Notes: generated from the letters alone by a model not told the origin. Shown: positions 44,366-58,486, numbered from the stretch's first letter. The stretch: 64,000 nt of DNA from Trematomus loennbergii (GCA_012861695.1 JAAOOA010000016.1:19359702-19423701); one strand, 5' to 3'. Numbers and translations are program-made.

Positions 44366-47300
44366 TTATTTCAATTTTAATCAAAGTGATAAAGCGGGTG
44401 CAGAATCATATTCGACAGTTTTGCATGTGATTAATTAGTTTAATAACTGTCGCAGTGTGGTAGTCACAGACATACTACACCTGTGATTAGGTTATGAAAA
44501 CAAATTTATGCACTTTCTGATTGTGAAAATCAGAAAATTCTAATTGGGAGACGGTCTCTTTATTAATCATCACGGATAAATCGTTAACACAAACTGCGAC
44601 ACTTTATGAAAGAAGTTGTTATGGCTAAAGGTCGTTTGTTCAGCTCTTTACTGCCATTACTCGAACACAATCTTCCCGGTTTGGTTACATAATGCCTTGA
44701 CACTCGCAGGGTCTTGAAGCAGCTTTTTGCCTGAAGCAACACAGCAGTTACTATCATGTTTAAAGATGGCGGGGATTGCGCAGGTGGCAGTCGGCTTAAA
44801 TAATGGGTTGACTTGGCAGTTCACAGAGACAGGAATGTATTAGTTGCAGGGGGAAATGGTTTTTCCTATCTAGTGGGATAGAAAGGGCCAAACTTAAAGC
44901 GCCACACACACCGACAGACCGAGCAATCAATGGAGATGATTGAAAACTTCCAAACACAAAAATGACACGTTTTGAAAACAAAATACTCACTCAATGGTTT
45001 CCCTTAACAATCCCTCTAAAATGAATGATGGTTTTTGCTTTGAGCAAAACAAAAACTAAAGATATTGAGTGATTGTCAAAATCTGAAGCTATATAAATGG
45101 AAAAAAAGAATAGTCAGCAATTTAGAAATTATGACAAAAATAATCATCAGTAAAGAAAAGACTTGACAGCAACTATAATCATCACTTCAAAAACGTCATT
45201 ATTGGATTTGAATTGACATTGATAAGGAAATTATTAAAATGACTTTGCATAACTCTTTATGAATATTATATTCTTATTAAATCATGAAGACTGGTTCTTT
45301 TTAAAAGAACTTCTTTGATTATATTTCCTAGCATTTCTACTTTTTTTTGGTGTACACTCTTTTTTAATTCTTAAAATGGCCCAATTTTCCACACACAGAT
45401 GATTACATTGAAATTCTTCATATATAATGTTATAATAGGTTGCTTCTGTTGCCTTTCTTTGCCCAAACACTTCTCTTTCTGATATGGAGATGTTCGAGTA
45501 ACTCTTTAAAAAGTGTGTATGACCTGCTGCCGCTGTGTACAACAGAACAATTAAATTAGGTGTGACAAATGCATGAATCTGAATATGTTGTAAAATTGCA
45601 ATCTCAAAGTTTAAACAACTAAAAGCTCAAATGTGACTTTATTCACAACTGAGGTGTAAGGCAACATTTTTAATTGGTTTTCCCACAATAGCAACCACCA
45701 GAGCCTTTTTATGGTAATGATTTGCAGTCAAAACACTAAATGGTGGTGGCCTTGGTGGTTAAATAGAGTTATACTTTACTTGAAACTCTGCGTATTAACT
45801 TTATTAACATTCATCAGAACCATGATTCCCAATCCAAACACAAAGTGCTTTTGTTTCCTCAACCTAACCACATGTGGGTTAGACCCTGGTCCTGTGCCTT
45901 GAACGCCCCACTGCTGCCAGATATAACATACAGATCCATAAGACACATCATTAGATTTGTCCCTGTGGAGGGAAGCACTTTGGCCTCTCTGAACTCTTAT
46001 GTTTTGTGGCTGACCAAGAATGCAAGATGAAAAATAAAGTGTTGTTTTTTTGTTTTCTACTAGTTGAACCCAAAACCATGGTTAAAGTAATGAACATATA
46101 CCGACTGCTTTCACATAACTTTGCATTCACTTTGTTTGGTTTGAGCTTTTTTGCTGTGTTTTTTAACACAGAACATAACAAAGATAGTAAATAAAATCCA
46201 GTGCAGGAAGAGGCCACAGAAAACCACTTATTTGAAGTCCCTACTTGCAAATGTTTACTGATTTTCATCAGTGGACTCTTTCAAATGGTACAAAAACGAA
46301 ATGTAACCTGTCCAATTGGCTGGAAAACCTACCAGTGTTGCAACACTGGCACCCTCCAACTTTCACACCTTCGTAGGCTTCAAATCACTGCAAGAATATT
46401 GTTCTTTGTTGCAAGGAAACGTATTGAACTGTAAAGGATCAATATCAACTCATATAACTGATGTTGGGGGGTGTGGACAGATGTTTGTAGTGATCTCGCA
46501 GCATTATTCGTACAGGGGGTCATTTTAGGTAGAGGGCTCTTTCTTTTCAAAATCTCAATTTGGACCCACTGTTGCCTTTGGCTCCAGCTCAGACCCCCGC
46601 GGGCAAAAGCCGAGCCATTAGGAGCCAAAGCTGTGAAGGAATAAATGAGACGAGAGAAATGTCTGAGTGGTGTTCTGCTCAAAGTACTCCAAAATGCTAA
46701 CTATAGTTCAAATTCATCAAAAACCTGTTCATTTTCCAAAGATGTGACATTATCATATTTCACCCTGCTAAATTTCCAATCTCTGTTGTCGTCCATGCCT
46801 TAATGAGTAACAGGGCTACACAGATGAACAAAAGTAAATAAGTAAGTACCTGGAACACTAAGTATGAGCAAACAATAGTGGCCTCGAACAGTAAAAAGAA
46901 CAATAGTAAAACAAAAATGCTAATGTTTTATTGTTGTCTCTCCACACCACTTCCAATGCAGCAAATTCATTTTAAATTGCACGGGATGTGACTGAAACTT
47001 TGCCAAATGTGTCAAAACATTTAAATTAGTTCTGAATTTGCCATCAGATTTGTCCTTGGATGCGTCTTGTTTTTCACCTTTTGTACAAAACAGTGTGCTG
47101 TGATGTCAACATATAAACACAAAGGCGGAATAAAAACAGAGTGCCGTGTATATATCTATACATACTCCATTAAACATTTTTCATTTACTTCTTACCCCAA
47201 GCTTTCTTTAAAGAAATTAAGCAATCACAATCTTTTATCCCACTAATGGCAAACAGCACATTTAATGTGTATTGTTGTTAGCAGCAGAGACATAACATCT

Positions 47301-50300
47301 CCTCTCAATGTGTTTGAAGTGAAACCCTCCTCTATTCAGCCCATTTAATTAAGTCCCCCTCCCCATAATGGCCTGAATTGATTGCTGAAACCCGCATTAG
47401 GGCAATATGACCAAAGCTCAGGAGTCAGGAGGATAAGTAAACAGCAGACTAATGCACCGGGGACATTTCGCTGGTTTTACTTGATGAAAGCAGCCTCCCC
47501 AGAGTATGTTTTCCCCCACAGAAGTACAAACAATCAATTGGACCTCAGATAAGATGCGGACAGAGTTAGGCCTCTCTTCGACCGCATCATTTATTTTGAA
47601 TGACGCTTGTCTTTTCTGCTAAGTGCTTTACTTTAGAGGAGTCCTCGCAGAGCCACATGTTGTGTTTTTATCCCCTCGCCCACTTGCAGTGCACCTTGAT
47701 TTCGCCCTCATCGCTGACAAGCCTTAAAGACATTTATGCAAATGCACAACCAATACTGTATTTCTTTTCTCCGCAGGTGTTTGCATCCGATAATTTCTAA
47801 TGGATGCATGAATATATTAATCTTATGAGAGAGAACATTTATATCACTGTGTTGGGTGTGTTGTGACACATACACTCACTTTATACACAGATTACTTTCT
47901 CCACTATTAAGTGGGTTTTTGGCCTAAACAAAGGACATAAACCAATATTTGTTCTTCTGTTTGGCTTGGGAGCTTTTCCTCATTATTAACAAGATATAAA
48001 ACATAAAAGTAATAGACCAATTCAAACCTCACATGTTGTCAGTGGGTGTTGAAGATCTGGGACGTTAATTAGCTTGTTGATTTAAAGATTCAAACAGCCT
48101 CTAATTTCTTGCCCTCGGCTTCTGTCTTTATTCTGTTAATGAAGTTGAGGATGTAATGAGCTTAACAACAAATGAAACAGGTTTTATGTTTGTGTCCTCA
48201 GAATTGCGTCTGCTTTCAGGCCAGAGAAATTCAGAGTAGTGAGGTGAACAATGGAGTCCCAGTTTGCTCCTCTCACATTGATATGCCAGCTTTTGGTGTC
48301 TGATAATGGCCCGGATGCATTAGGGGCCCCGTGGATCTGCATTAGTTCATAGACTTGGCTCTTCCCACTACCTTTTTCACCCCGCTTCCTCTTCCAAACC
48401 ACTTCTTCCGCTTCTTATTCAAAGTCGTAATGGCAGAGAGTCAATTTAGGGTAATTTACGCTGGGACACATAAAACATTTATGTAAAAGCTGGGCAGCAC
48501 CCCAATCCGGCCCATTACAGACTCAATTTGCCCTCAAAAATATTCTTTTTGTTTGACAGTTTTTTATTCTGTACGCATTTTAGGATGCGATCATCAGTGA
48601 TGTAAGGATGATGTCTTAATTATTGAATTATATTGTTTTTATTTTCTTTGATTTGTTCTTTGTAATGGTAAGCACTGCTGATATTTAATCAGATTCACAT
48701 TTTCTTTTAATTTGATCTTTATAGTTGATAGGTTTCTTTAAATTTGACACAACATTGTACATTTCTGTACTACCATTTAATTTACTTACTGGTCTACATA
48801 CACACCAAATATGTAATGAGCTCTTATCAGTCCACACTAGTCTTTGTTACACATAGCTTGGGTGTGTTGTTTATTTAACATGCTAACTTGTCTCAGTGAA
48901 GCACTTTTCTGTTTATTATTCTCATGATTATTATAAATTATTAAAATATTATTTGTATTATAATCCTCATGGTCTAACTCCCTAGAAAACAAAAAACAAA
49001 AAATTGCACAGAAAAAAAGCCACTTACTATACACCGAAATCTAGCCACTCCCGGTAAATAAAATAGCACCTGCACTCAAGGCTAAGTTTCAATTAAATCT
49101 TTTGACAGATTCGATACACACCTTTTAACTTTGTTTATCAAATCTAATAAGGTGACAAACACTGACCCACAGACAGCTGACAAGGAGCGATGGCATAATG
49201 GGTAAAAGCCAGATTATGAAAGCTTATATTTAAGACATGATTTAATTAGTGTCGACACATTTCAGCGAATTGTCAGGCATTTTGATGTGGTGGTTATACT
49301 CAGAGGAGGTAAATAGACAAGGGTTACTCCCGGGAGATGGCTCTGTGTATGAATGTGTTTACCCCACTGTACAATATACAGAAGCTTATGTGTATTCATG
49401 AGAATGTAAATGTGTATCATTTCAGCCGTGAACTTTTCACTGAGTGGTAAAGGAAATAGAAGAATGTGCCAATGCTTATTTTTCTTTTATTACAAAGAAC
49501 CTCACATCACTCACTGTTCTCAACTTTGGGGGTCCCTTGGAAATTAATTTGGATCCTTCATTTGGCCCCTCCGACTCGGTTCAAAAACAGTGCCAGAGCT
49601 ACATGAAAGTGGCGGTATTTCTGAAGATTGCTACTACTTCCCGTTGTGTGTAACTCCTAAGAAGGAAAGAAACAGCAATCTGGAGGTGTGATTATTAGAG
49701 GAAGGGTCTCTTTGTTTCCCTTGACTACCCAATTAAGCAGACATGTTCTTGAAAGCTGTCATCTTGATGATGCTTTAGTGAGGGCAACAGGTTTCATTCG
49801 GAGCATGTTGTTAGCGAGTACAGTAAACTGCACTGATGTGAAGCAACAGTCTTTTTCATATTTCTTAATAGCCATATTGCAGTTCATAGAGATGATTCAT
49901 GCCTAAATTGCGAGCTGTGTAGAAAAACCTCTGCCCACCAACATGGGGTTGAAATGCCTCTCACGTCCCACTGAAGCACTTTAAACATTTGAGAATGTCT
50001 CTTTAAAAGAAAAAACAGATGGATATGTAATTTCTAAAGATTTGATTTGCTCCAGCAATCTGTGTGTGTGAATGTGCTTCATGCTTGCTTAAGTGTAGCG
50101 TGTAGGTCTGTGTGTGGATGAGACGTGTGTCAAGCCGATGCACATCATGGATGTAATGCGTTGTTGCCATGGAGGCTGTCTATGCAGCCATCTTTAAGAG
50201 TTTATACCTTTCCGTGGCCAAACAGCTTGTGACTTTGCCTTTAATGTTTGTTTTCCTCTTTTTCTAAGTGCAGTTCCTTATGAAATATATAAACAGCAGA

Positions 50301-52620
50301 AAACAGTATACCTGCAGAGCCTGTTTTTAAAACTAAGAAAGGAAAAAAGACAGAGAGATTGAAAGAATGATAGAAAGAAAGTACAAATAAATAAAGCAAA
50401 AGAGGGAAAGAAAGCAGCAAGAATGAAACGTTATGATAAAAGGATGACTAACCCAACTCCTCGGAGGGGGAGCGCCAATCCGAAAAATGATTGGTTGACT
50501 TTCCCGGGGCAAAGCTCTCTTTGCTCACATCAATAAAACAAAACATGAATAAATGCACTGCTTTTGGCCTTCCAGGGTCCTTACTTAATTTCATGTATGC
50601 AAGTGAGCGACGATATGCATGGAAAATTATATTTACCTAGAAGGCTCAAAATAATTCTGGAAACCATTTTGTGTTTGTTTGTTCCCAGTATTTACATAAG
50701 TGCAGGGCTGCACCACAAACTCTCAGAATTTGAGTTTTAATATTCTTCTATATTTGTTGGGTCCTTATAGTTTAAACCACACATCTGATGTCCATGTGCT
50801 CTCCTTCAGCATTTGCATGTAAGTAATTGCTCCTTATTGACTTGAGCCCTGACGCACAGCTATCAATAATTTGAAGACGTGGGGACGCGCAGTTTTCAGT
50901 GATGTACCCTTGATGTATCCACTTAGGGACAAATCAGCCAAGCAGTCATCTGCCTCACTAGTCTGTTGGTCCCCGAGGTAGATCTTCCCTGACCCATATC
51001 AACGGGTCAGCTTTTGTTAATGAGCCGACCGCACAAACACGTTAATAACATTTAAGATGGAGCTTCTAATGACAATTACAGCTCGGGTGCTGAGGGGCTT
51101 TGTTATCAACTTCTGCCATTCGGGGCTATTTTTGGACGTTTTTTTACGTTCTCAGTTAAATTAGTTAGCATTTGATTAAATTGGATCCTTGTGCAAGATG
51201 GTGCAAGTGATTGAACCCATAAAACTGTGAACATTTATTCGTTGTTCACTCAGTTAATTTGCAGTGCGCAGTATTTGAATCCTTTGGTTGGGAATGAGGC
51301 ACTTCTAGTTTGACACTGATGTAGTCAATTCAAGATCCAATTTACCTTGTATTATTTAGACAGTCCCATGACACAGAGTCATTGCTGTTAGCAACAGAGA
51401 AGTGAAGAAACAAACGATCGACAGTTTTGCTGAGTTTTTCTCTCGTATCTAGTTTTCAAAGCAGGCAATTAGGTCTAACATCACAGCCACTTAGCTAAGT
51501 CGGCTCTCTAAATTGATTCAGACTCCAGCGTTGGACCTTGCAGACATGGTGCATTTAGTTATGCAAATGCTTATTTCTCTGTGTGATTGGTTAATTAACC
51601 TGTAATGCAGATAGTCCCAGTCATGCACATTGGCCATTTGATGGCTAAATTGTGGGTCAATTGGGTTTTTAACATTTCCAAAGCAGGCTTAGAGGCACGT
51701 CTTTGTTCCTCCGACTCTTGTGTGGCTTTTCTCGGCTTAATGACTTCTTCCATGGGTCCCATAAGGTTAATGTGTTTAAACTCACTGTAATTGAGCTTTT
51801 GACCTATCTTTCAGGCTTTATATATAATTTGTCATATTATGCTATGTCCCTGCTCCCTGATTGTTATAATCTACCATTCCTTCTCCCTCCCTTCATGCCC
51901 TGCCCTCCCTCTCTTCCCCAACCCCCCTCTTTATCCTGAGTTATGAGCATCCCCATGGGAAGTCATTTATAATGCCATTGGAGTGACAATAATTCGCTTG
52001 CACACCATTTCACCCTGCCCTCTGTGCCTTGGCAGACTTTTATGGGCCACATTTTTGTTTTCCCAGAAACACATCTTCCAACCACCCTCAGAGAACACGC
52101 AAAAGCATTTAGCCAAAACGGGAACTGGACGTCATCCAATGAGTAAAATAAGTGACATAACATCTTCCAAAAACCACATTTGAGACCTGCAGCTACTTCC
52201 CTAATTTGAAGGTAAAAGAAAGACAGATGAAAAAGGGAAGGAGGGAGGATTGTTCGCGGCAGCCGCTGACTGCATTTCTTTTTGTATTGTTCAGTGCACA
52301 ATTATGATAAGATGTTGCTGTTATGTAGGTATCATTCCACATGAAGAGCAGACTCCATTTCTGACAGCACACATGGGTTTTCTTTAGTTCCTTCCAATAG
52401 CAGACTGACATCTCCTGACAACATGAGGATCACTTGTCATTGAGATAACATGCTGTATGACGCTGGTATTTATTAGTAAAGGGATGTAGCAGACATGTTG
52501 TGTTCATTCCACGCCATTAGGTAGACAGGTGCATGCTGGGGAGGCACTTACTGTATGCAAAAGCTTTTTAGTGCAAGCGTTGGCATGTAATTAAGCATGT
52601 CTGTTTTTATTCTGTTGTAG

Positions 52621-52688
52621 GTGATCCTGATCTTGACTAAGCTGTATGACTTCAACCTGGGGGCTGTTACTGAGAGCTCACTGTGGAG
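52621..52688 (+). CDS. sorcs3: SorCS receptor exon 2
   Basis: Encodes residues 233-254 and two bases of 255: VILILTKLYDFNLG, then AVTESSLW. This is the strongly conserved start of the VPS10 propeller in SorCS proteins and directly continues the W-S-G-H-N-S-S end of exon 1. The acceptor is TTGTAG and the donor AG|GTAAGT. The exon is 68 bp and ends in phase 2, completing Arg with the first base of exon 3. Confidence 0.95.
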
Positions 52689-55600
52689 GTAAGTTTGTGT
52701 TTGATCATTGCTATTTTTACCTTTTCCATCTAAATCGAAAGGTAATGGCATCGTGGCAAGGATTTATAAATATACAAAAGCACAGGCCTAAAAACAATAA
52801 GGATAATGTATTCATGGAGAGCGCAGTATTGTGTTAGTGTGATATATAGTGTTCTCACTCGCTAGGATATGAACAATGGAGTTACACTTGGAGCCAATAT
52901 GAAGTATTTTAATAAAGCAATATGAAGTAGTTCAGAATGAAGCATCCTCTTCTTTGCTTCTTTCAGTCCTATAAATAAACAACCCAACTAAGAAAAAACA
53001 TTTTACAACCCCCCCCCCACCTTATTTCCTGTCCATCATCAGCACAGAAATGAATGATAAACCAAAAACTATCTGAAGTTTATTGTTCTTTCTTTTGTGT
53101 CTCTTTTCCTCTGACCTAGAAACTTCCTGATGGAGTTTTCTGATTGATTGTCATCCATAACCTTTTGTTCCAGAAGCAATTGACATGCAATTGCTTCTGT
53201 ATAGCCGTAGTAATTCTATTCAGTATGTACTGAGAGGTGAGTTACAGTGCCCTGTCAGATCATAAATAAGAATTGAATTCATTAAGGATTATACCACAGA
53301 GGCCAATCCAGCCCTCTGATTCTGTGCGGCTTTTTTCTCACCTCTCTCATAGCCTGCAGAGAACTCATTTCATTCTGAAATACACGTGAAAAAGAGACCA
53401 TCAGACCGCCAAGCATAGAGTTTCAAATTAATATCTGTTTCACCAGAGGCGCCGCTAAGATTTACACCCGAGTTGACACGTTTTGATATCCCATATTGTG
53501 TACAGGAGGTCTTCCATCATCAGGGTGTCTGCTTAACAATAGCACCACGAGTAAATTAGAGTGCACCTCAGGGGGTGCACAAAGGCTCTTAGTATGAGTA
53601 TTAGGAAAGCAGAGATTTGGATGTTATGAAAAGAAACTGGAGTAAATGATTTCTGTGATAACAAAATAAATGATTTATGACTACAGCTCGGGGCCACTGT
53701 TGGTGGCTGAACGCAATGTGCAGATCAATGGGTGACTTGCACAATATGAACACACATCGAGTCCCTTTGTGTTTTTAAAAGGCTACCCTTTGTGCTTAAG
53801 AAACTTCACGATATAATGACATCATTTAAGAGGCTTTTTTTCCCACAGCCTCAATCAAAGACAAGCGAAATAAGTACTAACAAAAATGTGTTGAGTGGTA
53901 AGTCTTTGTAAGCAATGTCAACACGAAATGGGACGATTCAGATTAATGCACAGACAATGGCTGCAGACACTGGGTATCTATCCAATTATGCAGTGAAATT
54001 ACATTTAGAGGCACTCAGGTAGAACTGTGAGCGTGGAGTGGCTGTTTGTGGCGAGGAGAAAATATGAAGATCAAGATGACAAACCCATCTAATCTTGTCA
54101 TGGGATGCATGGAAGGAACAGGCAGTTGTATGAAGCGTGATAATGTGAACACGATGCAGACCTAATTGTCTAAATCAAGTGTAAAGCCAGGCCATTTAGC
54201 TAATTGACAAATGTGTGACTTATTGTCATACCTTTCTTTTCTTTTTATCTGCTTTAAAGGACTACTTAAACATGTGTTTGATAGCTTTGAAGGTTATTGT
54301 TTTGCACCACAGTAACAGAAATTGGCATCCCCTGCAGATGAAAAGAAAACCAAAGACAAGTATAAAACTAAAGTCAGTTGTAAGAGAAGCCACTAATTCA
54401 ACATTTTAAAAAACGGCATGAAAGAGTTTTCTCTTTGCTCTGGTGAGGATTCAGTGTACCAACATCTACATTACTGTTGACCATATTCCTAACCATACCT
54501 GAGGTTCAGAAATTGATTTCCTAACTCACAGGCAGTTGCTGGTTTCATGACATGTCAGTGTAGCATAACATTCAGCTGACAAAGACTATATTAAGTCTGC
54601 ATTATGTGTTTGCATTGGTTTGAACTGTGTTGTTGATGTGTGTATGACATGCCTAATGAATATGTCAACCTTGTTTAATGCAGAATGCTACCAAACTTGC
54701 ATTATGCCTTTCTTTATATAATATTTGTACTTATTGCTTTCTTGTCATGCAGTTGTGAGGAGGAGATTGCAGATTATTTCCTGGGTGCTTTTGCAAAACA
54801 ACAATATGCTAAGAGGTGTATTGTAAAGACTGTCATGTTGACATCGAGTGATGTTCATTGTTTGTATCTTTGAATCCTAACAAACCTGTCCAATACATGT
54901 CCAATGTTGATTTGTTTGGATGTTTTGAAACCTGCATTGTTTGCATTAGTTAGCCGTCTTCTGCTTCCTGTATTTACCATTGCATTGCTACATTTCTTGC
55001 CAGCAATTGTTGGCAATTTCATTTGGTAGACATGGCTAATCATCAATCAATGTTTTTTAATTTGCGTTGTCTGCTGCTTTACCTTAACCAGTTGACATTG
55101 TCTTCCTCTGCAACATCTAGTGACTTGACAGACCATAACTACTTACACTTTAAGAGTTTACCAACTTAAATATAAAGGTGCCTAAAACAAACCATCCCTG
55201 ATCTGGACTAATTATTTTTCTACAAATCTACAAGAGTGAGTTAATCACAGCATCTGGGCCTCTCTAGTCATGATCTTTGTACAACACTTTCAGATAAAGC
55301 TTTTAAAATAAGAGTTAAGGATGCATCTTCCTTGTTGGCAGATGACCTGAATTTGTTACCCCCAACAGACAGCATTTCTCCTGTATTCGGCAGGTGGCAG
55401 GTGCTTATTTTACGTCTGTTCATATTGATAAGATTAGCTTCAAAATTATTCAGCATCTCTTAAATGTAGCCGTATTTTTTTTCTTGTATTTCTGTTAAGT
55501 GTAATGATGTCACAGTTATTTGTTACATACTGTCATCCAGCTGTTTTATTCGCAGGCTATGATTATATTGAACATTGTTGGCAACATTGCTCTGTGTACA

Positions 55601-56212
55601 CAAAACAAAACAAAATTGTTCAATCTCATCAAAAAATGTCTCACTTTTTGTCAAAACTCCACAGGATTCATTAAACAAGTATTTATTCAATTTGTCTGTT
55701 TTTACAGCAACTTTCTGTAGAATATAATCTTTGCAATCTTTACTTACAGTTCTGACCTCTTGAGAGCTCTGCTTTTTATTCAACCGCCACCCTGTGCTGA
55801 AACATTTTAGTGAGTGTGTTTTTCCATCTTATTTTCCCCATTTGGTCCTCAATAATAATTTGAGCACCCGCTGTAGATGACTGGTGGAGTAATGACGGCA
55901 CACTTTTAGTAGAGCACATTTCTTGCAGGATTACATCAAAGTGCTTTATAAGAGCAACACAAACAAAGATAAAACATTACAGGAAGTTAGTCTCTCACTG
56001 CAAGTCGATTTTCTTTCCATAAAGCAAAAAGGTTTTCTGAGACATTTGAAAAACATATGCTATGCTTTGGAGCTGCAGTCACGCTAATGAAAACTGATTT
56101 GCAGGTAATGGGCTAAAACATGCCACATCACTGGTACGGTGCTCTAACAGCAGACATGTCTAATGGATTTCTTTCATCAAACATACAATATGATGTTTCT
56201 GTTTTTGTGCAG
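52689..56212 (+). other. sorcs3: Intron 2 of the SorCS gene
   Basis: A 3.5-kb intron with no gene. It includes a C-rich run near 53010-53020 and a perfect 12-bp-arm hairpin at 53171-53199. Pyrimidine-rich sequence precedes the acceptor (TTTCTGTTTTTGTGCAG). Confidence 0.85.
53171..53199. repeat. Perfect short inverted repeat in intron 2
   Basis: CAGAAGCAATTG, a 5-base spacer ACATG, then CAATTGCTTCTG. The arms are perfect 12-bp complements. It has no T-run after it and no known role; it may be chance or a structured intronic element. Confidence 0.8.
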
Positions 56213-56312
56213 ATCCTCTGACTATGGAAGCACCTATAGCAAACTCAACGACAAAGTGGGCTCAAGGACAGTTTTGAGTTACCTGTACGTCTGCCCTACC
56301 AACAAACAGAAG
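56213..56312 (+). CDS. sorcs3: SorCS receptor exon 3: first Asp box
   Basis: Encodes residues 255-288. It begins with R-S-S-D-Y-G-S-T-Y, an Asp box (S256-x-D258-x-G260-x-x-Y263), and continues KLNDKVGSRTVLSYLYVCPT and NKQK. The blade sequence matches the SorCS1/3 pattern; SORCS2 differs strongly at this point. The 100-bp exon enters in phase 2 and leaves in phase 0 (AAG|GTCAGC). Confidence 0.95.
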
Positions 56313-56468
56313 GTCAGCATTTCTCTGTTGCTTTTATCTCTGATCCCTCACAGTCCCGCCATCAAATTACAGATTTTTATTTCTTGAAATTGCTGCCAAA
56401 TGACGGTACCTCTGTCCTTCTCTCCCTCTTCTAATGCCATATCCCTCGTCTGGCCCTCTGTACTTTAG

Positions 56469-56627
56469 ATAATGATGCTTAGCGACCCAGAGGTAGAGAG
56501 CGCTGTTCTCATCAGTTCAGATGAAGGGGCAAGCTTTGAGAAGTATCCCATTAACTTCAATATCCTGAGCCTGCTCTTCCACCCTGCACAGGAGAACTGG
56601 ATACTCGCGTACAGCCATGACGGCAAG
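56469..56627 (+). CDS. sorcs3: SorCS receptor exon 4: second Asp box
   Basis: Encodes residues 289-341 of the VPS10 propeller. MMLSDPEVES is followed by LISSDEGASF, an Asp box (S304-x-D306-x-G308-x-x-F311), then SLLFHPAQENWILAYS and HDGK. The 159-bp exon is phase 0 at both ends. The donor is AAG|GTAGAT, and the preceding intron is only 156 bp. Confidence 0.95.
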
Positions 56628-56797
56628 GTAGATTCTGAGTGAATCCACAATGAAGATAATATATGATGCTGAAAACAGTTTTACATTTCTTTTTTAAATA
56701 AATGTGTTTCTTCTTTCGATGTGATTATAGCTTAGCTGCTCATTAACATTAACTTCCTCCTAAAACTTTAACAGTGGCCTCATTTTTTGTCTTGCAG

Positions 56798-56871
56798 CTG
56801 TACAGTTCAATGGACTTCGGGAGGAAATGGCAGCTTGTGCACGACAACGTGATGCCAGGCCGATTCTACTG
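56798..56871 (+). CDS. sorcs3: SorCS receptor exon 5: third Asp box
   Basis: Encodes residues 342-365 and two bases of W366: LYSSMDFGRKWQL, then VMPGRFYW. The Asp box is S345-x-D347-x-G349-x-x-W352. The SMDFG and QLVH residues agree better with my memory of SORCS3 than of SORCS1, which has SAEFG. The 74-bp exon ends TACTG|GTATGA. Confidence 0.95.
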
Positions 56872-57654
56872 GTATGATTATGTAGATCCTATTTTTGTAC
56901 AGTTGACTGATTGTAATTTGCATAATGATAGTGTTCGTGACCCAAAGCTGCCAGAAGGATCCCGTGATCTCTTGTCAAAAACAGATCTCCTCCCCATGGC
57001 AGACGACCACAAAACCCATTATATCCATGTCACGTACCGTAGACCTGAAGCAATGTTATGCTTCTTTTTCATAGCACAAACATGACATGCTGTTTTTGTT
57101 GTCGCTGTCATTAAGTAATCTCGACTGCTCGGGCACAAAGCGGTGAATATTGATGTGAGGCCATTTATCCCTGTTTGTCATGGTACGTGTCAAACCCAAG
57201 AGTGTTTTTAAGCCATGAAAGAAAGGACATTTGTTGGAGGACATCCTCTCCACATGCTTGAACAGCGAGGCGTTAGATAAATAAGAACAACGCAGCGGGT
57301 ACAGCCGCACCCAATGCATTATTGGTGCTCTTGAAACCGTTCCTTCATGCACATTGTCAGAATTATTTTTCTAAATGGTGTTGCAGCCACCTACAATACA
57401 TTTGCTATGGTTGATGTTTCTGATAATAGCTTATTTCTGTTGTGTCCTGTTTTGAATTGAGATGAATTGCAGCTGGTGACTTTCACTTTTCAGGGGATAA
57501 AAACATCTTTCTATAGGTTTAACAGAATAGAGATGTCCATCTACAGCTGTGACACTCAGCCTGTCCTCCCATCTCTTATCTCATTTTCCCTTTTCTTCCC
57601 CATTTACACTTCTGTCTGCTCCTTTCTATCGTCTCCTCCTCGTGCTCTTTCAAG
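56872..57654 (+). other. sorcs3: Intron 5 of the SorCS gene
   Basis: A 783-bp intron with no gene. A long pyrimidine tract (about 57560-57650) leads into the acceptor TTTCAAG. The balanced segment 57120-57350 has no domain-bearing frame. Confidence 0.85.
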
Positions 57655-57719
57655 GGCGGTAATGGGGCTGGACAGAGAATCAGATGTGGTCCACATCGAG
57701 ACGCGCATCGCAAAAGGCC
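57655..57719 (+). CDS. sorcs3: SorCS receptor exon 6
   Basis: Completes W366 and encodes AVMGLDRESDVVHIETRIA then KGR in part. This corresponds to the family stretch W-S-V-x-G-x-[DN]-K-E-x-D-[LV]-V-H-x-E. The 65-bp exon starts after CAAG and ends in phase 1 at C|GTGAGT. Confidence 0.93.
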
Positions 57720-58367
57720 GTGAGTGCTGCACTCCAGTCCGCCACAGCAGCAAGACCCTCAGGACCCCTCGCCTCTCATTTAGAGCGAGGTCACAGGGAA
57801 GATGAGACCCGTTCTGTTGTCGAGATTGGTCCCTAAAGTCTAGTAAAGCACAATAGGTGTCTCCTGACAGAAACGGAGAGTTTTAGCGGGTTGATGGATG
57901 TTTCTCTTCTTTAATCTATCCCCTGTGTCTAATAGAAAAAACTCACCTCCTCCCCTTCTAAACAGCATGATAGATTCTGTCAAACCAATTATAAGGGGTT
58001 TCCTGTTCTATACTCATACTTAAATTCCTCCTGTGGTGAGAAAATCTGTCTCTGAATTAGCATACAAACTACTATCTCGTGAAAAAACGTATTATGTACT
58101 CTGACACAGTGCAAGTACTGCAATGCATTACTGCGATGAATCTCAGCTAATTTGGATCTCAAAATGGGTCCACTGTAAAGGTAGTTATTGAATATTTTCT
58201 TTATTATTTCTACAGTTACCCAAGCTTGAAGTTGTTCCAGGACTGTAAACTTAGAGTCTGTTTAGCATATATATAATATATAGCAGCTCCAGTGAATACA
58301 AAGTGCATTTTGAAGGTGTAAATGGTTGTAATTTACTTCTGATTGATTTTCTTTCGCCTCTCCACAG
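57720..58367 (+). other. sorcs3: Intron 6 of the SorCS gene
   Basis: A 648-bp intron of ordinary AT-rich sequence between GTGAGT and CTCTCCACAG. Nothing else recognised. Confidence 0.85.
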
Positions 58368-58486
58368 GCGCCCAGTACGTGAAGTGCAGAGCCCAACGAT
58401 GCACAGAAGGCAACAAACTGTACCTTTTCCCCGGATATGTAGACACCAACTCTATGGTTGTGCAGGATGAATATGTTTTCACACAG
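58368..58486 (+). CDS. sorcs3: SorCS receptor exon 7
   Basis: Encodes the propeller segment QYVKCRAQRCTEGNK, then LFPGYVDTNSMVVQDEYVF and TQ, up to residue 427. The two cysteines and the S-[LM]-V-V-Q-D-E-Y motif match the family. The region between them is more divergent than the flanks but of the expected length. The 119-bp exon enters in phase 1 and ends in phase 0. Confidence 0.94.
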
